A stretch of 64,000 nt of DNA, from the NCBI GenBank assembly GCA_036389675.1, contig DASVWI010000035.1:26713-90712 (forward strand). The letters run 5' to 3'. The notes under the pieces were generated by a model. The model was not told the DNA's origin. It ran no database searches and saw only the letters and a list, made by a program, of their open reading frames with translations. The translations under genes were made by a program, and so were the position numbers. The DNA is from DASQYE01 sp036389675 (GTDB lineage Bacteria; Acidobacteriota; Blastocatellia; Pyrinomonadales; Pyrinomonadaceae). Every line of letters starts with the position of its first letter. The first letter of the stretch is position 1. Positions 26,401 to 34,960 of this stretch are shown here, one piece after another.

Positions 26401-27567
26401 GGTCGGAGCTAAAGGCCGCGAAGGTTTGGGCTGCGGCAGGAGCCAGGCGATCTCCTGCTCTTTTGCATCCTGCGCGATAGTTGAAGCGGGAGCTTCGCTG
26501 CCGTTGCCTGCGCTGGCGCTGTCCCTGCCGTCGCCGCAGAAATAGATGCCGCGTAAAAAGAAAGGGTCGTGATAGGCGCTCTCTTTAAAAATCCGGTCGA
26601 GATAGACCTGAAGCGGCAATCGCATCGCGCGCATCTCGGAGGGCAGCTTGAATAGTTCGTCGCTGTTACTGAGCTTGCTGTGCCCGGCGAAGACCTCTAA
26701 CTGTATTTGAAAGAGGTAGAGGTGGAGATTTTGAAACGCCTCCGTCACCCATTCCGAGCGATAGGCGATCTCGCGCGTGTAGGGGCTGGACCAGCCGAAG
26801 ATTTCGTCGCGGTGCTTCGGTAGCACATGGCAGAAGCTCTTGAATCCCGTGATCTTGTCGCACTTGGTGACGAGGACGTAAACGGGGAAGTTCATCCCCA
26901 GCGTCTTCTGGACCAGCACCAGTTTTTTGTAGAGGTTCTGCGCCTTCTGCTCAAGCCCGCGTTTGCCCTCGGCGCTCGCGTTCAGTGCGGGCACAAGGTC
27001 GCTACAGGGGATGGTGAGGATGATGCCGTCCAGCGGTCGCTCCGGGCGATAACGCTTGAGCAGGCGGTTGAGGTAGTACCAGCCTTTGCCGTCGGAGGTT
27101 TCACCGTCGGCCCTGAGCACGTAATCCCCGGCCACGTCCAGCACGATGCCCTGATCGAAGAAGAACCAGTTGACGCCCTGCTTTGTGCCCGCGGCCTTTT
27201 CGTCCGGCATGTCGAACAGCAGGTTGAGGCCGGTGCTGCCAAGCAGGGTCGTCTTTCCAGAGCGCGCCGGGCCGACCATCAAGTACCACGGAATCCTGTA
27301 GCGAGAATCTTTGCCGTAGGCGTAAGCGCGTATGCCCTTCATGGCCTTGATGAAGGAGAGCCGCAGCCCGGCGTTAGAGGTGTAGGGGCTAAGCTCTGCC
27401 GCCTCGTCCTGCGACGCCTCGGCATCAACGCCTGCGGCCAGCGCCGCCTGTGCTTCCTTTTTGCCCGAGTCCTGTCGGGCCTTCTTCAATATGACATAGA
27501 GGAAGACGATGCCGACGACCAGCAACAGAACGACGAGCAGAATGTAAACCAAGGTCGGGGAGGACAT
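23458..27567 (-). CDS. tssM: TssM (IcmF/VasK) inner-membrane protein
   Basis: 1369 residues. A TM segment at ~5-27, a cytosolic NTPase-like domain with Walker A GPARSGKT (99-106), a second hydrophobic stretch near 430-455 (LVLAAQLLSLFIPFIGMLGVLL), then a long periplasmic part. The domain order is IcmF-related: IPWYLMVGPARSGKTTLL, GVNWFFFDQGIVLDVAGDY, IPCSDLVPALN, VLVTKCDKITGF. The intact P-loop suggests NTP binding. TssM with TssL and TssJ builds the channel. The C-terminal TssJ-binding region should be the beta-rich stretch near 1160-1300. Start ATG 27567 is 13 bases after the tssL stop. Confidence 0.95.
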   Translation of the reverse strand: MSSPTLVYILLVVLLLVVGIVFLYVILKKARQDSGKKEAQAALAAGVDAEASQDEAAELSPYTSNAGLRLSFIKAMKGIRAYAYGKDSRYRIPWYLMVGPARSGKTTLLGSTGLNLLFDMPDEKAAGTKQGVNWFFFDQGIVLDVAGDYVLRADGETSDGKGWYYLNRLLKRYRPERPLDGIILTIPCSDLVPALNASAEGKRGLEQKAQNLYKKLVLVQKTLGMNFPVYVLVTKCDKITGFKSFCHVLPKHRDEIFGWSSPYTREIAYRSEWVTEAFQNLHLYLFQIQLEVFAGHSKLSNSDELFKLPSEMRAMRLPLQVYLDRIFKESAYHDPFFLRGIYFCGDGRDSASAGNGSEAPASTIAQDAKEQEIAWLLPQPKPSRPLAPTVMATTTPPPPGRRPAFLGHLFERKIFQEELLARPINRTMLSRNRLVLAAQLLSLFIPFIGMLGVLLTYPGLKERERSFYSFLTLEKEDLEAIQAERETGVPDEKAQNREARLFEAMSSLNGKGLLSPFIPSSWFSNVNERSAESISDAYQYVIFESMRERLNCMTESKLFLAANSYAACYAALDTETEQARSSISCGFDSDPSVSGFIGSLGELIENRRRYDSLIQEHSGSVGDLNKLLLSLHHAPLPSQFDSTKNSIFERALSKATGRPLQSSDADVKERAACKVKGMIQELYENSLSDKGVSYAYLSDISKAETLLAMPDNSWLATRTFDDKRAAFHGLTILAGLGELKRALNDLSRQKFMPKESELERRTEEAEPEPERQHAARRIVIWDIQLLQQAVALYQDYATFVGNSSYANRDTLDRRVRQAAIDSLTNKIEALIKRAYRVQTPQRVVGASASRASLEAELANFKQAQSLLSKLLDISDTLSRDIHLRGAVEGQTASLMRAIDVEFASEDFYARSQYKTPEVFFSMWSLDQPFQSYAAFGVSNADELDVYLADQRTGIAALGRQYALPVINFMAANSIAPRSRSLDWNKLLIQLDKYDNGKPGNTVALLENFIRVEMNKVTADNCDTLTIESGSSSDYFIQVRNALRRSFHVRCNQLALEKRERNEQLALESERWARRKREDDFYKSLESYNKIEERFNRTLAGKFPFSTVPKTEPFEEASPEAIESFFKLLAENKVAALAALQECEKYGISPKAALEFLDQMEQVRLFFASFLDKKPLYPLFDFALKFRVNESNEVGANQIIDWEFGVGKKKYSYQGAEAVGNWGYTDPLTLTMRWANNSPTSPASGGSSLSHMKVNGKTVTLVFNNNWSLLLLLLKHRARGTDFDNGVMGVDIEPYTLKFVVPTMPDATLPANIQQAQSKDLRPREVVAFMRVSLMAPSKKEPLNLPDDFPEEAPKLTNRTAVPYQSSGQE

Positions 27568-27580
27568 GGCTTTTAAGGGC

Positions 27581-28567
27581 CTAACGAGTTGAAGTTAGTG
27601 TCGGGGCTTTGAGCCTGGCGACCACCTGTGAAATATTTTGATTAACCTTATTCAGGTCGAGCGTGAATTCTACCCAGAACGCGTGCGTCGCAGCCGTGTA
27701 GACGATGACGACGAGGCCGAGCACGAGGAGCCATTTGCGCGGGTCTGAAAGTTTTCTCTGGCTCTCTTCCCTGACGTTATAATAGTAGGCTTCGGGGAAG
27801 AGCCGCCGCGTTTCATCGTCCAGATTGGGCTCTCTGCCACAAATGTGGACGAAGAGCCGGCGGCGATAAGTGGCGAGTTGTCCACGATCCCTGTCGTAGT
27901 ACTTGCCCTTGAATCCGAGCGAGAGCGCCATCAGGTAGACCGCAGCCAAATCCCTGTCGGGGTCCTGCCCTTGCAGGATGAAATCTATATTCTCGAAGAA
28001 GACTTCCCCGGCGGTATGCGTATCGAAAATCTTCGACTCCAGGAGATTCTCGACCCAGATTCCCTTGTCCTTCCAATCCTCGCGCAGAAATATCTCGTCG
28101 GCGAGGGCGACCATCACAAACTGCGCCTTTCTGTAAGACTCTGCGCGGTAAGCCCCGCCGTAGCGACGCGCCATCTCGTACTGTCTTTGGAGCAGCGACG
28201 CCAGCGCATGCCAGACCAGCGTGCTTATCCTGTAGGATTCCGAGGGTTGAAATTGACCGGGGAAATCCACGGCTTTGGCCGAGCGGTCGTCGGCCTTGAT
28301 CAATGCTGAGGCGTCGTCTCCCGTGTTGGCCCACGCCTGTGCCGTCAGGCTCGCGACATCATCCGTCGAGGCATCTTCCGCCACCACGTCAGGGAAATAG
28401 ACCCACGTGCCCTTCGGCTGGCCCTCGTCTCCGTCGGTCTTAGCCGACTGGCTGGTGACGGTAAAAGGAGACCCGTATGCCTCGCCGACCAGCCCTTTCA
28501 GGCGGATAACCTCCGCATAAAACTCCTGAAAGAGAGCCAGAAGGAATGAATCGCCATATTCGTTCAT
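27581..28567 (-). CDS. tssL: TssL (DotU) inner-membrane protein
   Basis: 328 residues. The DotU core covers ~100-260 (YRKAQFVMVALADEIFL, WVENLLESKIFDTHTAGEVFFENID, YLMALSLGFKGKYY) and one C-terminal TM segment lies at ~280-300 (WLLVLGLVVIVYTAATHAFW). The N-terminal ~85 residues contain an insertion rich in Asp and Ala. There is no peptidoglycan-binding OmpA-like domain, so anchoring must come from another protein; the SPOR protein at 10067-10789 is a candidate. The gene sits 168 bases after tssK, with two hairpins in the gap. Confidence 0.93.
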   Translation of the reverse strand: MNEYGDSFLLALFQEFYAEVIRLKGLVGEAYGSPFTVTSQSAKTDGDEGQPKGTWVYFPDVVAEDASTDDVASLTAQAWANTGDDASALIKADDRSAKAVDFPGQFQPSESYRISTLVWHALASLLQRQYEMARRYGGAYRAESYRKAQFVMVALADEIFLREDWKDKGIWVENLLESKIFDTHTAGEVFFENIDFILQGQDPDRDLAAVYLMALSLGFKGKYYDRDRGQLATYRRRLFVHICGREPNLDDETRRLFPEAYYYNVREESQRKLSDPRKWLLVLGLVVIVYTAATHAFWVEFTLDLNKVNQNISQVVARLKAPTLTSTR

Positions 28568-28602
28568 GTCGGGTAACCTTTATGGCACAAGAGCGTCCGA
28601 GC

Positions 28603-28724
28603 AGTAGTAGTAGTAGGTGTTGTTGTATCAGCCGCGATTAAAAGTCAGTGACGGGGCGGCCCCGTATGCCCTCGCCTGAGACATACGGGACAAAAACCCA
28701 GGCGGGCCGGATTCTCCGCCCGCG
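28603..28724. other. Hairpins and short repeat in the tssK-tssL gap
   Basis: The 168-base gap holds three small structures: GGGG-CGG-CCCC at 28654-28664, cccgtatg (28662-28669) with its complement at 28683-28690, and gcgggc (28703-28708) with its complement at 28719-28724. A short (agt)n microsatellite lies at 28603-28616. No T-run is present. They may shape mRNA processing between tssK and tssL. No gene or strong promoter is seen here. Confidence 0.45.
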
Positions 28725-28735
28725 CCCCTTCGGCC

Positions 28736-30118
28736 TTAGCTCTTAAGCTGCGGCGCTTTCTTCACGTGCAGAATAATTTCGACCGGGCGGGCCATGTGTG
28801 AGCGCTCGCCCCTGTTGAAGATTTGCAAAGGCTCATCCGGCTCGATGAATTCCGAATCGGATTTGAGCAGGAAAAGAACGACCCCTCTGGAAGAGACCAG
28901 TTCTTCATCTTTCTCTATGTGTTTGCGCTCGACGCCGTGGATTCGCTTTTCCTTTATCGACAGCAGCAGTCTTCGCGAGCCGATCTGACAATCTTTCCCC
29001 CATTGAACGAGGTCTGTTAAAGAAACGCCGGGCTGCGCTCTGAGAGCGAGGATGAGCCGCCTGTTCCTCCACTCGGCTCTGAACGGGCGCTCGTAGACTT
29101 TCACCCCCTCCTGATAGACAAACGGGTAAGCCTCGTAAGCCGAGGTGAGCCCTTCGACCACCGCCTGCTCGATAAAATCTTTGACCGGCCTAAAGGACGC
29201 GCGCAGATCATTGTGGTTGTAGTTGGGCTCGTCCGGCACGAGCCTCGGCCCCATCGCGGCCAGATGCCCGGCCATCGAGCAGAGCGTGAGAAAGACCGGA
29301 TAGGGATGCGTTAGCTCGGTCTTGAGCATCGCCTCCAAGGAAGGCAAAGATGCTGTCAGGCCGCGAATCCAGCTTTTGGTCTCCGCGTCGAGCCTCATCG
29401 CCACGCCCGTCGTCGAAGACTCCGTGTGCCCGGCCAGCTCCTGCGCCTTCTTGCGTACCATCTCCGCGATGTCGCCGAGGTCTTTGCCGAGCGCCCATTG
29501 CGGGCCGAGTTGCGGCCTCGAGGTCACGTTCAGGATGGGCGGGATGAAGTCCGTCTGCTTATAAGTATCATTCACATATTCAACTTCCATCAGAGGGAAA
29601 CTGACGTATCTCTTGGAAGGCTTGTCGCCCGCTATCAACTCCAGCTGCGGGATCAATCTGGGAATCCGCACCTTCCCTTCCCCCGTCAGGGCGTCGGAGA
29701 CTTCCTTGCCCTCGAAGGGCTTATACCTGTCCTTGTTCTCCTTCGATTGATAGCGGGAGAGGCTGGCGACGACCGCCAGATGAATCTTCAAGCGCTGACG
29801 CCTTGATTCGGGAATCTTCGTCAAGTCCACGGGCTGCAGGTCATCGCCCATCCGGTAGGAAACCACCAGCCCGTCGGGCATCACGGCCTCGACCTGCTTT
29901 ATCTGAACCAGTCCGCCGATCAGGCTCGCCTCGTCAATCTCCAGATAGCGTATGCCCCAGTAAAACGGAGCGATCATCGCGGCGCTATACTGCAACAGAG
30001 TTTCATGACGCAGCGCCAGTTGCTGGAAATGCTGCGGCGTGAGCAGCAATCCCTCGTGCCACTGAATGGATTCCGGTATCTCGCTCGCATCCGGTATTTC
30101 GCGCCCGTCTATCCCCAT
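28736..30118 (-). CDS. tssK: TssK baseplate protein (VasE)
   Basis: 460 residues, near the usual ~440-450. The start region IQWHEGLLLTPQHFQQLALRHE is the TssK hallmark; HYNHNDLRASFRPVKDFIE-type and C-terminal FNRGERSHMARP segments follow. TssK is a trimeric adaptor that links the baseplate to the membrane complex through TssL and TssM. The ATG at 30118 is chosen because it directly precedes the conserved region; a gaggag site lies ~13 bases upstream. It is the second gene of the operon, 62 bases after tssJ. Confidence 0.93.
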   Translation of the reverse strand: MGIDGREIPDASEIPESIQWHEGLLLTPQHFQQLALRHETLLQYSAAMIAPFYWGIRYLEIDEASLIGGLVQIKQVEAVMPDGLVVSYRMGDDLQPVDLTKIPESRRQRLKIHLAVVASLSRYQSKENKDRYKPFEGKEVSDALTGEGKVRIPRLIPQLELIAGDKPSKRYVSFPLMEVEYVNDTYKQTDFIPPILNVTSRPQLGPQWALGKDLGDIAEMVRKKAQELAGHTESSTTGVAMRLDAETKSWIRGLTASLPSLEAMLKTELTHPYPVFLTLCSMAGHLAAMGPRLVPDEPNYNHNDLRASFRPVKDFIEQAVVEGLTSAYEAYPFVYQEGVKVYERPFRAEWRNRRLILALRAQPGVSLTDLVQWGKDCQIGSRRLLLSIKEKRIHGVERKHIEKDEELVSSRGVVLFLLKSDSEFIEPDEPLQIFNRGERSHMARPVEIILHVKKAPQLKS

Positions 30119-30180
30119 AGACTCTTTACTATCTCCTCTGCACTCTCTTTAAAGAACCTCTCTCTGCGCGGGCTCGCCGC

Positions 30181-30660
30181 CTACTTTTCGATTCTCACGG
30201 TGATGTCCTCCGGGCCGAGCGTAATGACGAAGGGCTTGCCCGGGTCTATGACGGCGCGGTGAGGTGACGCCTCGTTGAAGTAGTTGGCGAAGACCAGCCC
30301 TCCGGCGGCCTTGAATTTGACGGGCATGGGGTCGATCTTCACGGCCTGACCCGGCACCCATTCCCAGCTTCCGGCGCTCAGCCCCGTCTCCTTGGGGTAG
30401 TCGAGCTTGTACTGGCTTCGCTTGGCGAACCAATCCTTCGCCGATATTTTCATCAATTCCTTGTACAGTTTTTTATCCTTCACCAGTACCAGATCGAGCG
30501 CCACGGGATTGTTATTATTGGCCTGCGGAGAGACATCCACCCTCATCGTCAGTTTGGGGGCCGGCAGGATACGAACGCCGCAGGCCGGGAGCAAGACCAG
30601 GAAGAAGACGTAACCAACGAGCAGTAGAACTCTGGACCGTAAAAAATAACATCTAAGCAT
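30181..30660 (-). CDS. tssJ: TssJ outer-membrane lipoprotein (VasD/SciN)
   Basis: 159 residues with a lipoprotein signal: basic start, hydrophobic core (~10-25) and lipobox LPAC (C ~27). The mature domain (TMRVDVSPQANNNNPVALDLVLVKDKKLYKEL ... GEDIT-type end) has the TssJ beta-sandwich pattern, including the VxLxLxxLKD-like segment. It anchors TssM to the outer membrane. It is the first visible gene of the T6SS operon; the 800-base region upstream (30661-31462) should hold the promoter, although I could not pick a convincing one. The ribosome site is weak. Confidence 0.9.
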   Translation of the reverse strand: MLRCYFLRSRVLLLVGYVFFLVLLPACGVRILPAPKLTMRVDVSPQANNNNPVALDLVLVKDKKLYKELMKISAKDWFAKRSQYKLDYPKETGLSAGSWEWVPGQAVKIDPMPVKFKAAGGLVFANYFNEASPHRAVIDPGKPFVITLGPEDITVRIEK

Positions 30661-31462
30661 TTACTTCTATTTGCCAATCTGCTTGCTAGCTTTAATGAAA
30701 CGAAGCCCCTTGAATCGGCCAGGCCAACTGTCCTGCTTAAGCTTTAATGGATTCTACGAACGGCTGGGTCTACAGCGAAAGTTCGCGGACACAATCAGAA
30801 TCTGCCCGGAAATAAACTGGCGGTTGAAGCAGAGCGCCCGGCCTGAATCTCCGTAACAGGCAATCAGTCCGGCGTAGAGCCCAGAAGATAGAGTGCGAGA
30901 GTTTTATCCTAGCTCTGGCCTTAACTTAAAAACGCCTGACTAAAAACTTTACCGCCCCGTAACGGCTCGCCCTGATGGTTTTATCTGCAAGATGAAAGCG
31001 CGGCGAAGAGAATTTTTCGATGGAGCTGCCATCGCTGCGCTATGTGACGCGGCCCTGTATAAGAATAAAGTGTTCAGTCGATCAAAAAGGTTTGAGAGAG
31101 ACGACTCGTCTTGCTAAGTAGCGGCCTTCCGACTCTTCCTCAGACGGTTTAAGATGACCTTACTACTGCTGCTTACCCGATTTGCCTTGAACCAGCAACA
31201 AGCGATCATTCACTTTAGCTTGTCAACGATGGCACGAATGATAGAGACCAGAACTCGGCACGCATGAGTCTGACCGATTTATAAGTTGGCTCAATCCTGC
31301 TTGTCATGCCTGGCAAACTGCTTATTTCTTAAGAGAAGGATGAGAAATAAGAAAGATATGGTCAGGTTCGGGTTTTATACTACTTATCCGTGGAAAAGTA
31401 AATGACATAATTCAACGCGCGCCCCGGCGTGGATGGGGACGAAGCTGTTTTGAGCAGAGGGG
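30661..31462. other. Gene-free region upstream of the T6SS operon
   Basis: About 800 bases between two minus-strand genes. It contains no convincing coding frame on either strand (the best are 61 codons or fewer, without ribosome sites). It must contain the promoter of the tssJ-led operon. One dyad was seen: cttatttct (31321-31329) with its perfect complement at 31343-31351, without a T-run. The base composition is more AT-rich than the flanks. I see no tRNA, repeat array or clear -10/-35 pair. Confidence 0.6.
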
Positions 31463-32518
31463 TTAGAGCCAAAGGCTGGAAAGCTTCGCCCATTTCAGCA
31501 GGGAGGGTTTCAATTTGGGGTAGCTGAGGCCCTGGCCGCGCCAACTGTAATCGAGCAGACCGCAGACGGCGCACAGCGTCGGATGATAATTGCGGTAGGT
31601 GTCCCGCGTATTTGTCCTGCCCCAACTGCCCTCTGCGTTTTGACGTGAGAGCAGGTACTCGGTTCCCACGCGAATCAAGGTGTGATTATTGCCGAGCCCG
31701 AAAGACTTCAGCGTATCAAGAAACTCGCCGACCATCTCCGGGTCGTCCATCGCTATCGCTTCCTTTAAATTCGCCCTCAGGAATTCGTACTCATCCGGCA
31801 ACCATGCGGGCGAGAGATGGTACAGGTCGTAGTCGTTGAGGGTATAGACGACGTGCGTGACGGCGTAGACGGTGTCGTAAAAGTCCGGGTCGGAAGGGAC
31901 AAGGCTTGAGCGATACGGGCGCATGCTCGGCAGCCATTTGAGCACCTGCCGGTAGCTTGCGCCGAGCGTGAGCCCGCTCCCATACGCGATGTAGGTTCTG
32001 ATGAGGGCGACATACCAGACCTGATAACGGCTTATCATCTTCAGGCGCTTTCGACACGAGCGGCACGTCTTTCGCCCGCGCGCGTTCCATTCGCCGCAGG
32101 CGCAGTGCTCCGGCACGTCAACGGGCGGCGGCTCGGCGGCGGGATTAAACGAGAGGTACTCGCCGGGTGGAAATCTACGCACGGCGGCCCTCAGTTGCGC
32201 TTTGAGCGCACGGTCGCGGATGCCCATGCGGTCGGCCATGTCGCTGCCGTAGATGAAATCGTAGATGGTATCGGCACGGGCGTCGCGTGGAAGCTCCGTA
32301 TGATCCAGCCTCCACTGCCGTGCGCGCTCCCGGCCCACGGCGAGCGCCTGCCGTCGAAGCTGCGCGCTCCTGGCCCTGCTGCTGATGATATAGAGCCAGT
32401 TCAGGAGGTCGCTTCCCCACTGGGCGAAGTTCTTCGGGTCTGAGGCAAAGCCGTAGAGAAAATCCGTGCCGCGCCGGACGGCCTGTTCGCGTTCCGGGAG
32501 ATTTGATTTGCCGGTCAT
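31463..32518 (-). CDS. Unknown protein with zinc ribbon and terpenoid-cyclase-like C-terminal repeat
   Basis: 351 residues, not recognised as a named family. It is basic and helical, with a compact cysteine cluster near 138-155 (CACGEWN ... CRSC), likely a zinc ribbon. The C-terminal ~70 residues contain GTEYLLSRQNAEGSWG followed by YHPTLCAVCGLLDYSW, the QxxxGSW pattern of prenyltransferase/squalene-hopene cyclase repeats. Only one or two such repeats are seen, so a cyclase activity is not implied. No signal peptide or TM segment. It follows the CadC-like regulator gene by 96 bases on the same strand and may be its co-transcribed partner. The downstream flank is the gene-free region at 30661. 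Confidence 0.65.
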   Translation of the reverse strand: MTGKSNLPEREQAVRRGTDFLYGFASDPKNFAQWGSDLLNWLYIISSRARSAQLRRQALAVGRERARQWRLDHTELPRDARADTIYDFIYGSDMADRMGIRDRALKAQLRAAVRRFPPGEYLSFNPAAEPPPVDVPEHCACGEWNARGRKTCRSCRKRLKMISRYQVWYVALIRTYIAYGSGLTLGASYRQVLKWLPSMRPYRSSLVPSDPDFYDTVYAVTHVVYTLNDYDLYHLSPAWLPDEYEFLRANLKEAIAMDDPEMVGEFLDTLKSFGLGNNHTLIRVGTEYLLSRQNAEGSWGRTNTRDTYRNYHPTLCAVCGLLDYSWRGQGLSYPKLKPSLLKWAKLSSLWL

Positions 32519-32614
32519 GCGAATAATATGGCCCAGAGGGAATGTGAACGAATACAGTAACCGTGCGAGGTGAAGAGAGCGTTGTGATCTTTGGCACTGG
32601 TGGCCGCGGCGTTA

Positions 32615-34675
32615 CTAACCGAAGAATCTGGCCTTGAAATCTTCGTGACGGGCGCGCGCCATCTTCAACAACTCGTCATACTCCGGGTCGGGCCGGATGC
32701 TTTCAAGCAGCGGGTCGCTGGCGAGGTAAGGGTAGCAGACGAAGCCGCCCGCGATGCTGCGGCGAAGCAGGCGCAGTGCAGCGCGGCGGTCGTTCAGAAC
32801 GGCGTAAGCCTGCGCGAGCTTATAAATCCCTTCCCCATCGATGACGCCGCTCGCCTCGACCTTCTCCTCGCTCCGGCGCAGGATTTTTATCCCTTCCTCG
32901 TCCTGCCCGTTAAGGCCGTAGAGCAGGGCGCGCCCGATCTGCGACGCGAGCAAAGACGGGTCAAGCTCGAAGGAGCGTGTGAAGTCGCGGGCCGCGAGGT
33001 CTCGTCTCTTCAGGTAGTAATTGGCGAGGCCGCGATAGAAGAGCAGCAGGGCGGAATCGTCCCGCTGGTTCATACTGTTGATGAACTTTTCATACTGGCC
33101 CGAGTAGAGGTAGGCGCTGAAGGGAGCGCTCGCCAATTCGAGCGTCGGGTCAGCCGCGCGCGAAAGCTCGCCCTCCGCGATTGATTGTTCCAGCATCCCG
33201 CCGAAACGATAGGCATAGCTCAGCTCCCAGTGGGCCAGTGCGTTGTTCGGCTCACTGCTTATCACTTCGCGCATCAAGGTTACGGCCTGCTCGAAGCGGT
33301 TGGTGTCAACGAGCAGGTCTGCCAGATAGGCTTTGGCCTCGACCTGCCCGGGGTCGAGCTTGAGCGCCTGCTCGTAAGCCTCCTGTGCCCTGTCGTAGAA
33401 CTCGCGCCCGCCGAAGTTCAAAGAGCCGTGGACGGCGTAAGCCGAGCCAAGTTGTGCCCACGCGCGCGGGTATGCCGGGTCGAGCGTGACGGACTTTCTG
33501 AGCATCTGCATCGCCTTCAGATAGTTCTCCGCATAGTAGAGGTCTACGCCGCGCAGGTAGTACTCGTAGGCGAGCAGGTCGTTCGGCGCGTCGCGTTTGA
33601 GCCGGTCAGCTTCCGTCGGGGTGAGCTTCAACGCCAGTTCTTCTATGATACGGTGGGCGACCTGATCCTGAACGGCTGAAAGCTTGTCATACCTGACACT
33701 GATGGTGTCCTGCCAGAGCATCCTGCCGCTGGGGATATCGATCAGCTGGGCCGTGATGTAGAGCTTATCGTCTTCCTTCAGATAGCTGCCCGTGAGCAGC
33801 GTGTTGACTTTCAACTCTTCAGCCGCCTTCTGCGGGTCTGCCTGCTGGTTGCGATACTTGTAGACGTAGGCCGAAGGTCGAACGACCAGCGTATGCACGT
33901 TGCCGAGTTTGACGGCGACCGCATTGGCGAGCGAGAAGCTGAGAAAATCGGAGTCTGAGTCTGGTTTGAGATTGACGAAAGGAAGAATCGCCAGTGTGCG
34001 CGGCGGCTCGATAGCAGGCACGGTGTCGCGGCGCTTGATGATCAGATAAGCAGTGAGCGCAAACGCGACGACCAGCAGGCCCAGCAGAAAGGTGATGGCC
34101 CGTTGATGCCGTTTGACGCTGCTCCACCTGTCGGGTGCGACGGGCTCAGGCCGTACGGGCGCTTGCCGGTCTTTGTCGCTTTCGCCCGTGGTGGTGGCGT
34201 TCTCGGGTTCTCGCGCCTCCGGCTCATCGCCCGAAAGATTTGCTGTCGCCTGCTGTCTTGCGGCGGGCACAGCCGTGGCGGCATCACCCCCTTCAAGGGC
34301 GGCGTGTCCGGCGGCTTCTTCGACCTGAAGGGGGGCGAAGTCGTTGCCCAGCACCTTTACCCCGGCGGTGAAGCGATAGCCCCGGCGGGGCAGAGTCTCT
34401 ATGTACTGCTGCCCCTTCTCGTTCCTGCCCAGCACCTTCCTCAGCAGAGAGATGTTGACGGTCAGGCTGCCGTCCTCGACAAAGGCATTGGCCCAGATGG
34501 TTTGAAAGAACTTCTCCTTCTCGACCACGTGCCCGCTGTTTTCGACGAGTATCAGTAAGGTCTCGAACGCCTTGTGCGTCAGCGGCACGGGCTCGCCGTC
34601 GCGCAGCAGTTGACGCTCCGCCGCGTCTAAAATGAATGGCCCGAACTCATATAACTGCCTGAGCTGACTAGGCAT
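32615..34675 (-). CDS. CadC-like transmembrane transcription regulator with TolB-like and TPR domains
   Basis: 686 residues. An OmpR-type winged helix fills ~1-105 (LTHKAFETLLILVENSGHVVEKEKFF, NISLLRKVLG, YIETLPRRGYRF). After a Pro/Glu linker there is one TM segment (~192-212), a TolB-like/adenylate-cyclase-associated region (~225-340, LAILPFVNL, LLTGSYLKEDDKLYITAQLID, LWQDTI) and TPR repeats (~380-640). Membrane-bound regulators of this exact layout are common in Acidobacteriota. The DNA-binding part is cytosolic and the TPR part is outside, so it may sense envelope signals. The start is 8 bases from an 11-base-period direct repeat (34683-34700) that suits an OmpR-type operator, and the gene diverges from the plus-strand operon. 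Confidence 0.9.
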   Translation of the reverse strand: MPSQLRQLYEFGPFILDAAERQLLRDGEPVPLTHKAFETLLILVENSGHVVEKEKFFQTIWANAFVEDGSLTVNISLLRKVLGRNEKGQQYIETLPRRGYRFTAGVKVLGNDFAPLQVEEAAGHAALEGGDAATAVPAARQQATANLSGDEPEAREPENATTTGESDKDRQAPVRPEPVAPDRWSSVKRHQRAITFLLGLLVVAFALTAYLIIKRRDTVPAIEPPRTLAILPFVNLKPDSDSDFLSFSLANAVAVKLGNVHTLVVRPSAYVYKYRNQQADPQKAAEELKVNTLLTGSYLKEDDKLYITAQLIDIPSGRMLWQDTISVRYDKLSAVQDQVAHRIIEELALKLTPTEADRLKRDAPNDLLAYEYYLRGVDLYYAENYLKAMQMLRKSVTLDPAYPRAWAQLGSAYAVHGSLNFGGREFYDRAQEAYEQALKLDPGQVEAKAYLADLLVDTNRFEQAVTLMREVISSEPNNALAHWELSYAYRFGGMLEQSIAEGELSRAADPTLELASAPFSAYLYSGQYEKFINSMNQRDDSALLLFYRGLANYYLKRRDLAARDFTRSFELDPSLLASQIGRALLYGLNGQDEEGIKILRRSEEKVEASGVIDGEGIYKLAQAYAVLNDRRAALRLLRRSIAGGFVCYPYLASDPLLESIRPDPEYDELLKMARARHEDFKARFFG

Positions 34676-34682
34676 AAAACGT

Positions 34683-34700
34683 TTAAGAATTTATTAAGAA
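34683..34700. promoter_or_regulatory. Direct repeat TTAAGAA-N4-TTAAGAA, candidate OmpR-type operator
   Basis: TTAAGAA occurs at 34683-34689 and again at 34694-34700, exactly 11 bases apart, just before the start codon (34675) of the winged-helix regulator. OmpR-family proteins bind tandem sites spaced by one DNA turn. This fits autoregulation. The 285-base region 34676-34960 also holds the 5' ends for the divergent plus-strand operon. Confidence 0.4.
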
Positions 34701-34960
34701 CTAAATAAGCACCCTGTAAGGACTTTTTTGAACACCCTCGGGCAGTATCCATTCGCAGGCTTCGGAACGAGGGCAGCGAACGCTGATCCGGCTGCTTGTG
34801 GGTCAGGCTCATTGTAGAGCAACTCAGGCAACAGAGCCAGACAGCAGCACCACCACCCGCAAGCCCGACAAGAGCCCTGACTGATAGCTGAACCGGCGGG
34901 CCGCTCAAGAGAGCCATCCGCTCGACGAAAGAATCCGTTACCCCGAAAAGGAGAATGACT

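Noticed and set aside
30992..31117. 41-codon plus-strand frame in the gene-free region
   Set aside because: No ribosome site, no family and no conserved pattern; not enough for a gene call.
31321..31351. Nine-base perfect dyad considered as a terminator
   Set aside because: AT-rich stem, 13-base loop and no T-run on either side; the role is unclear.
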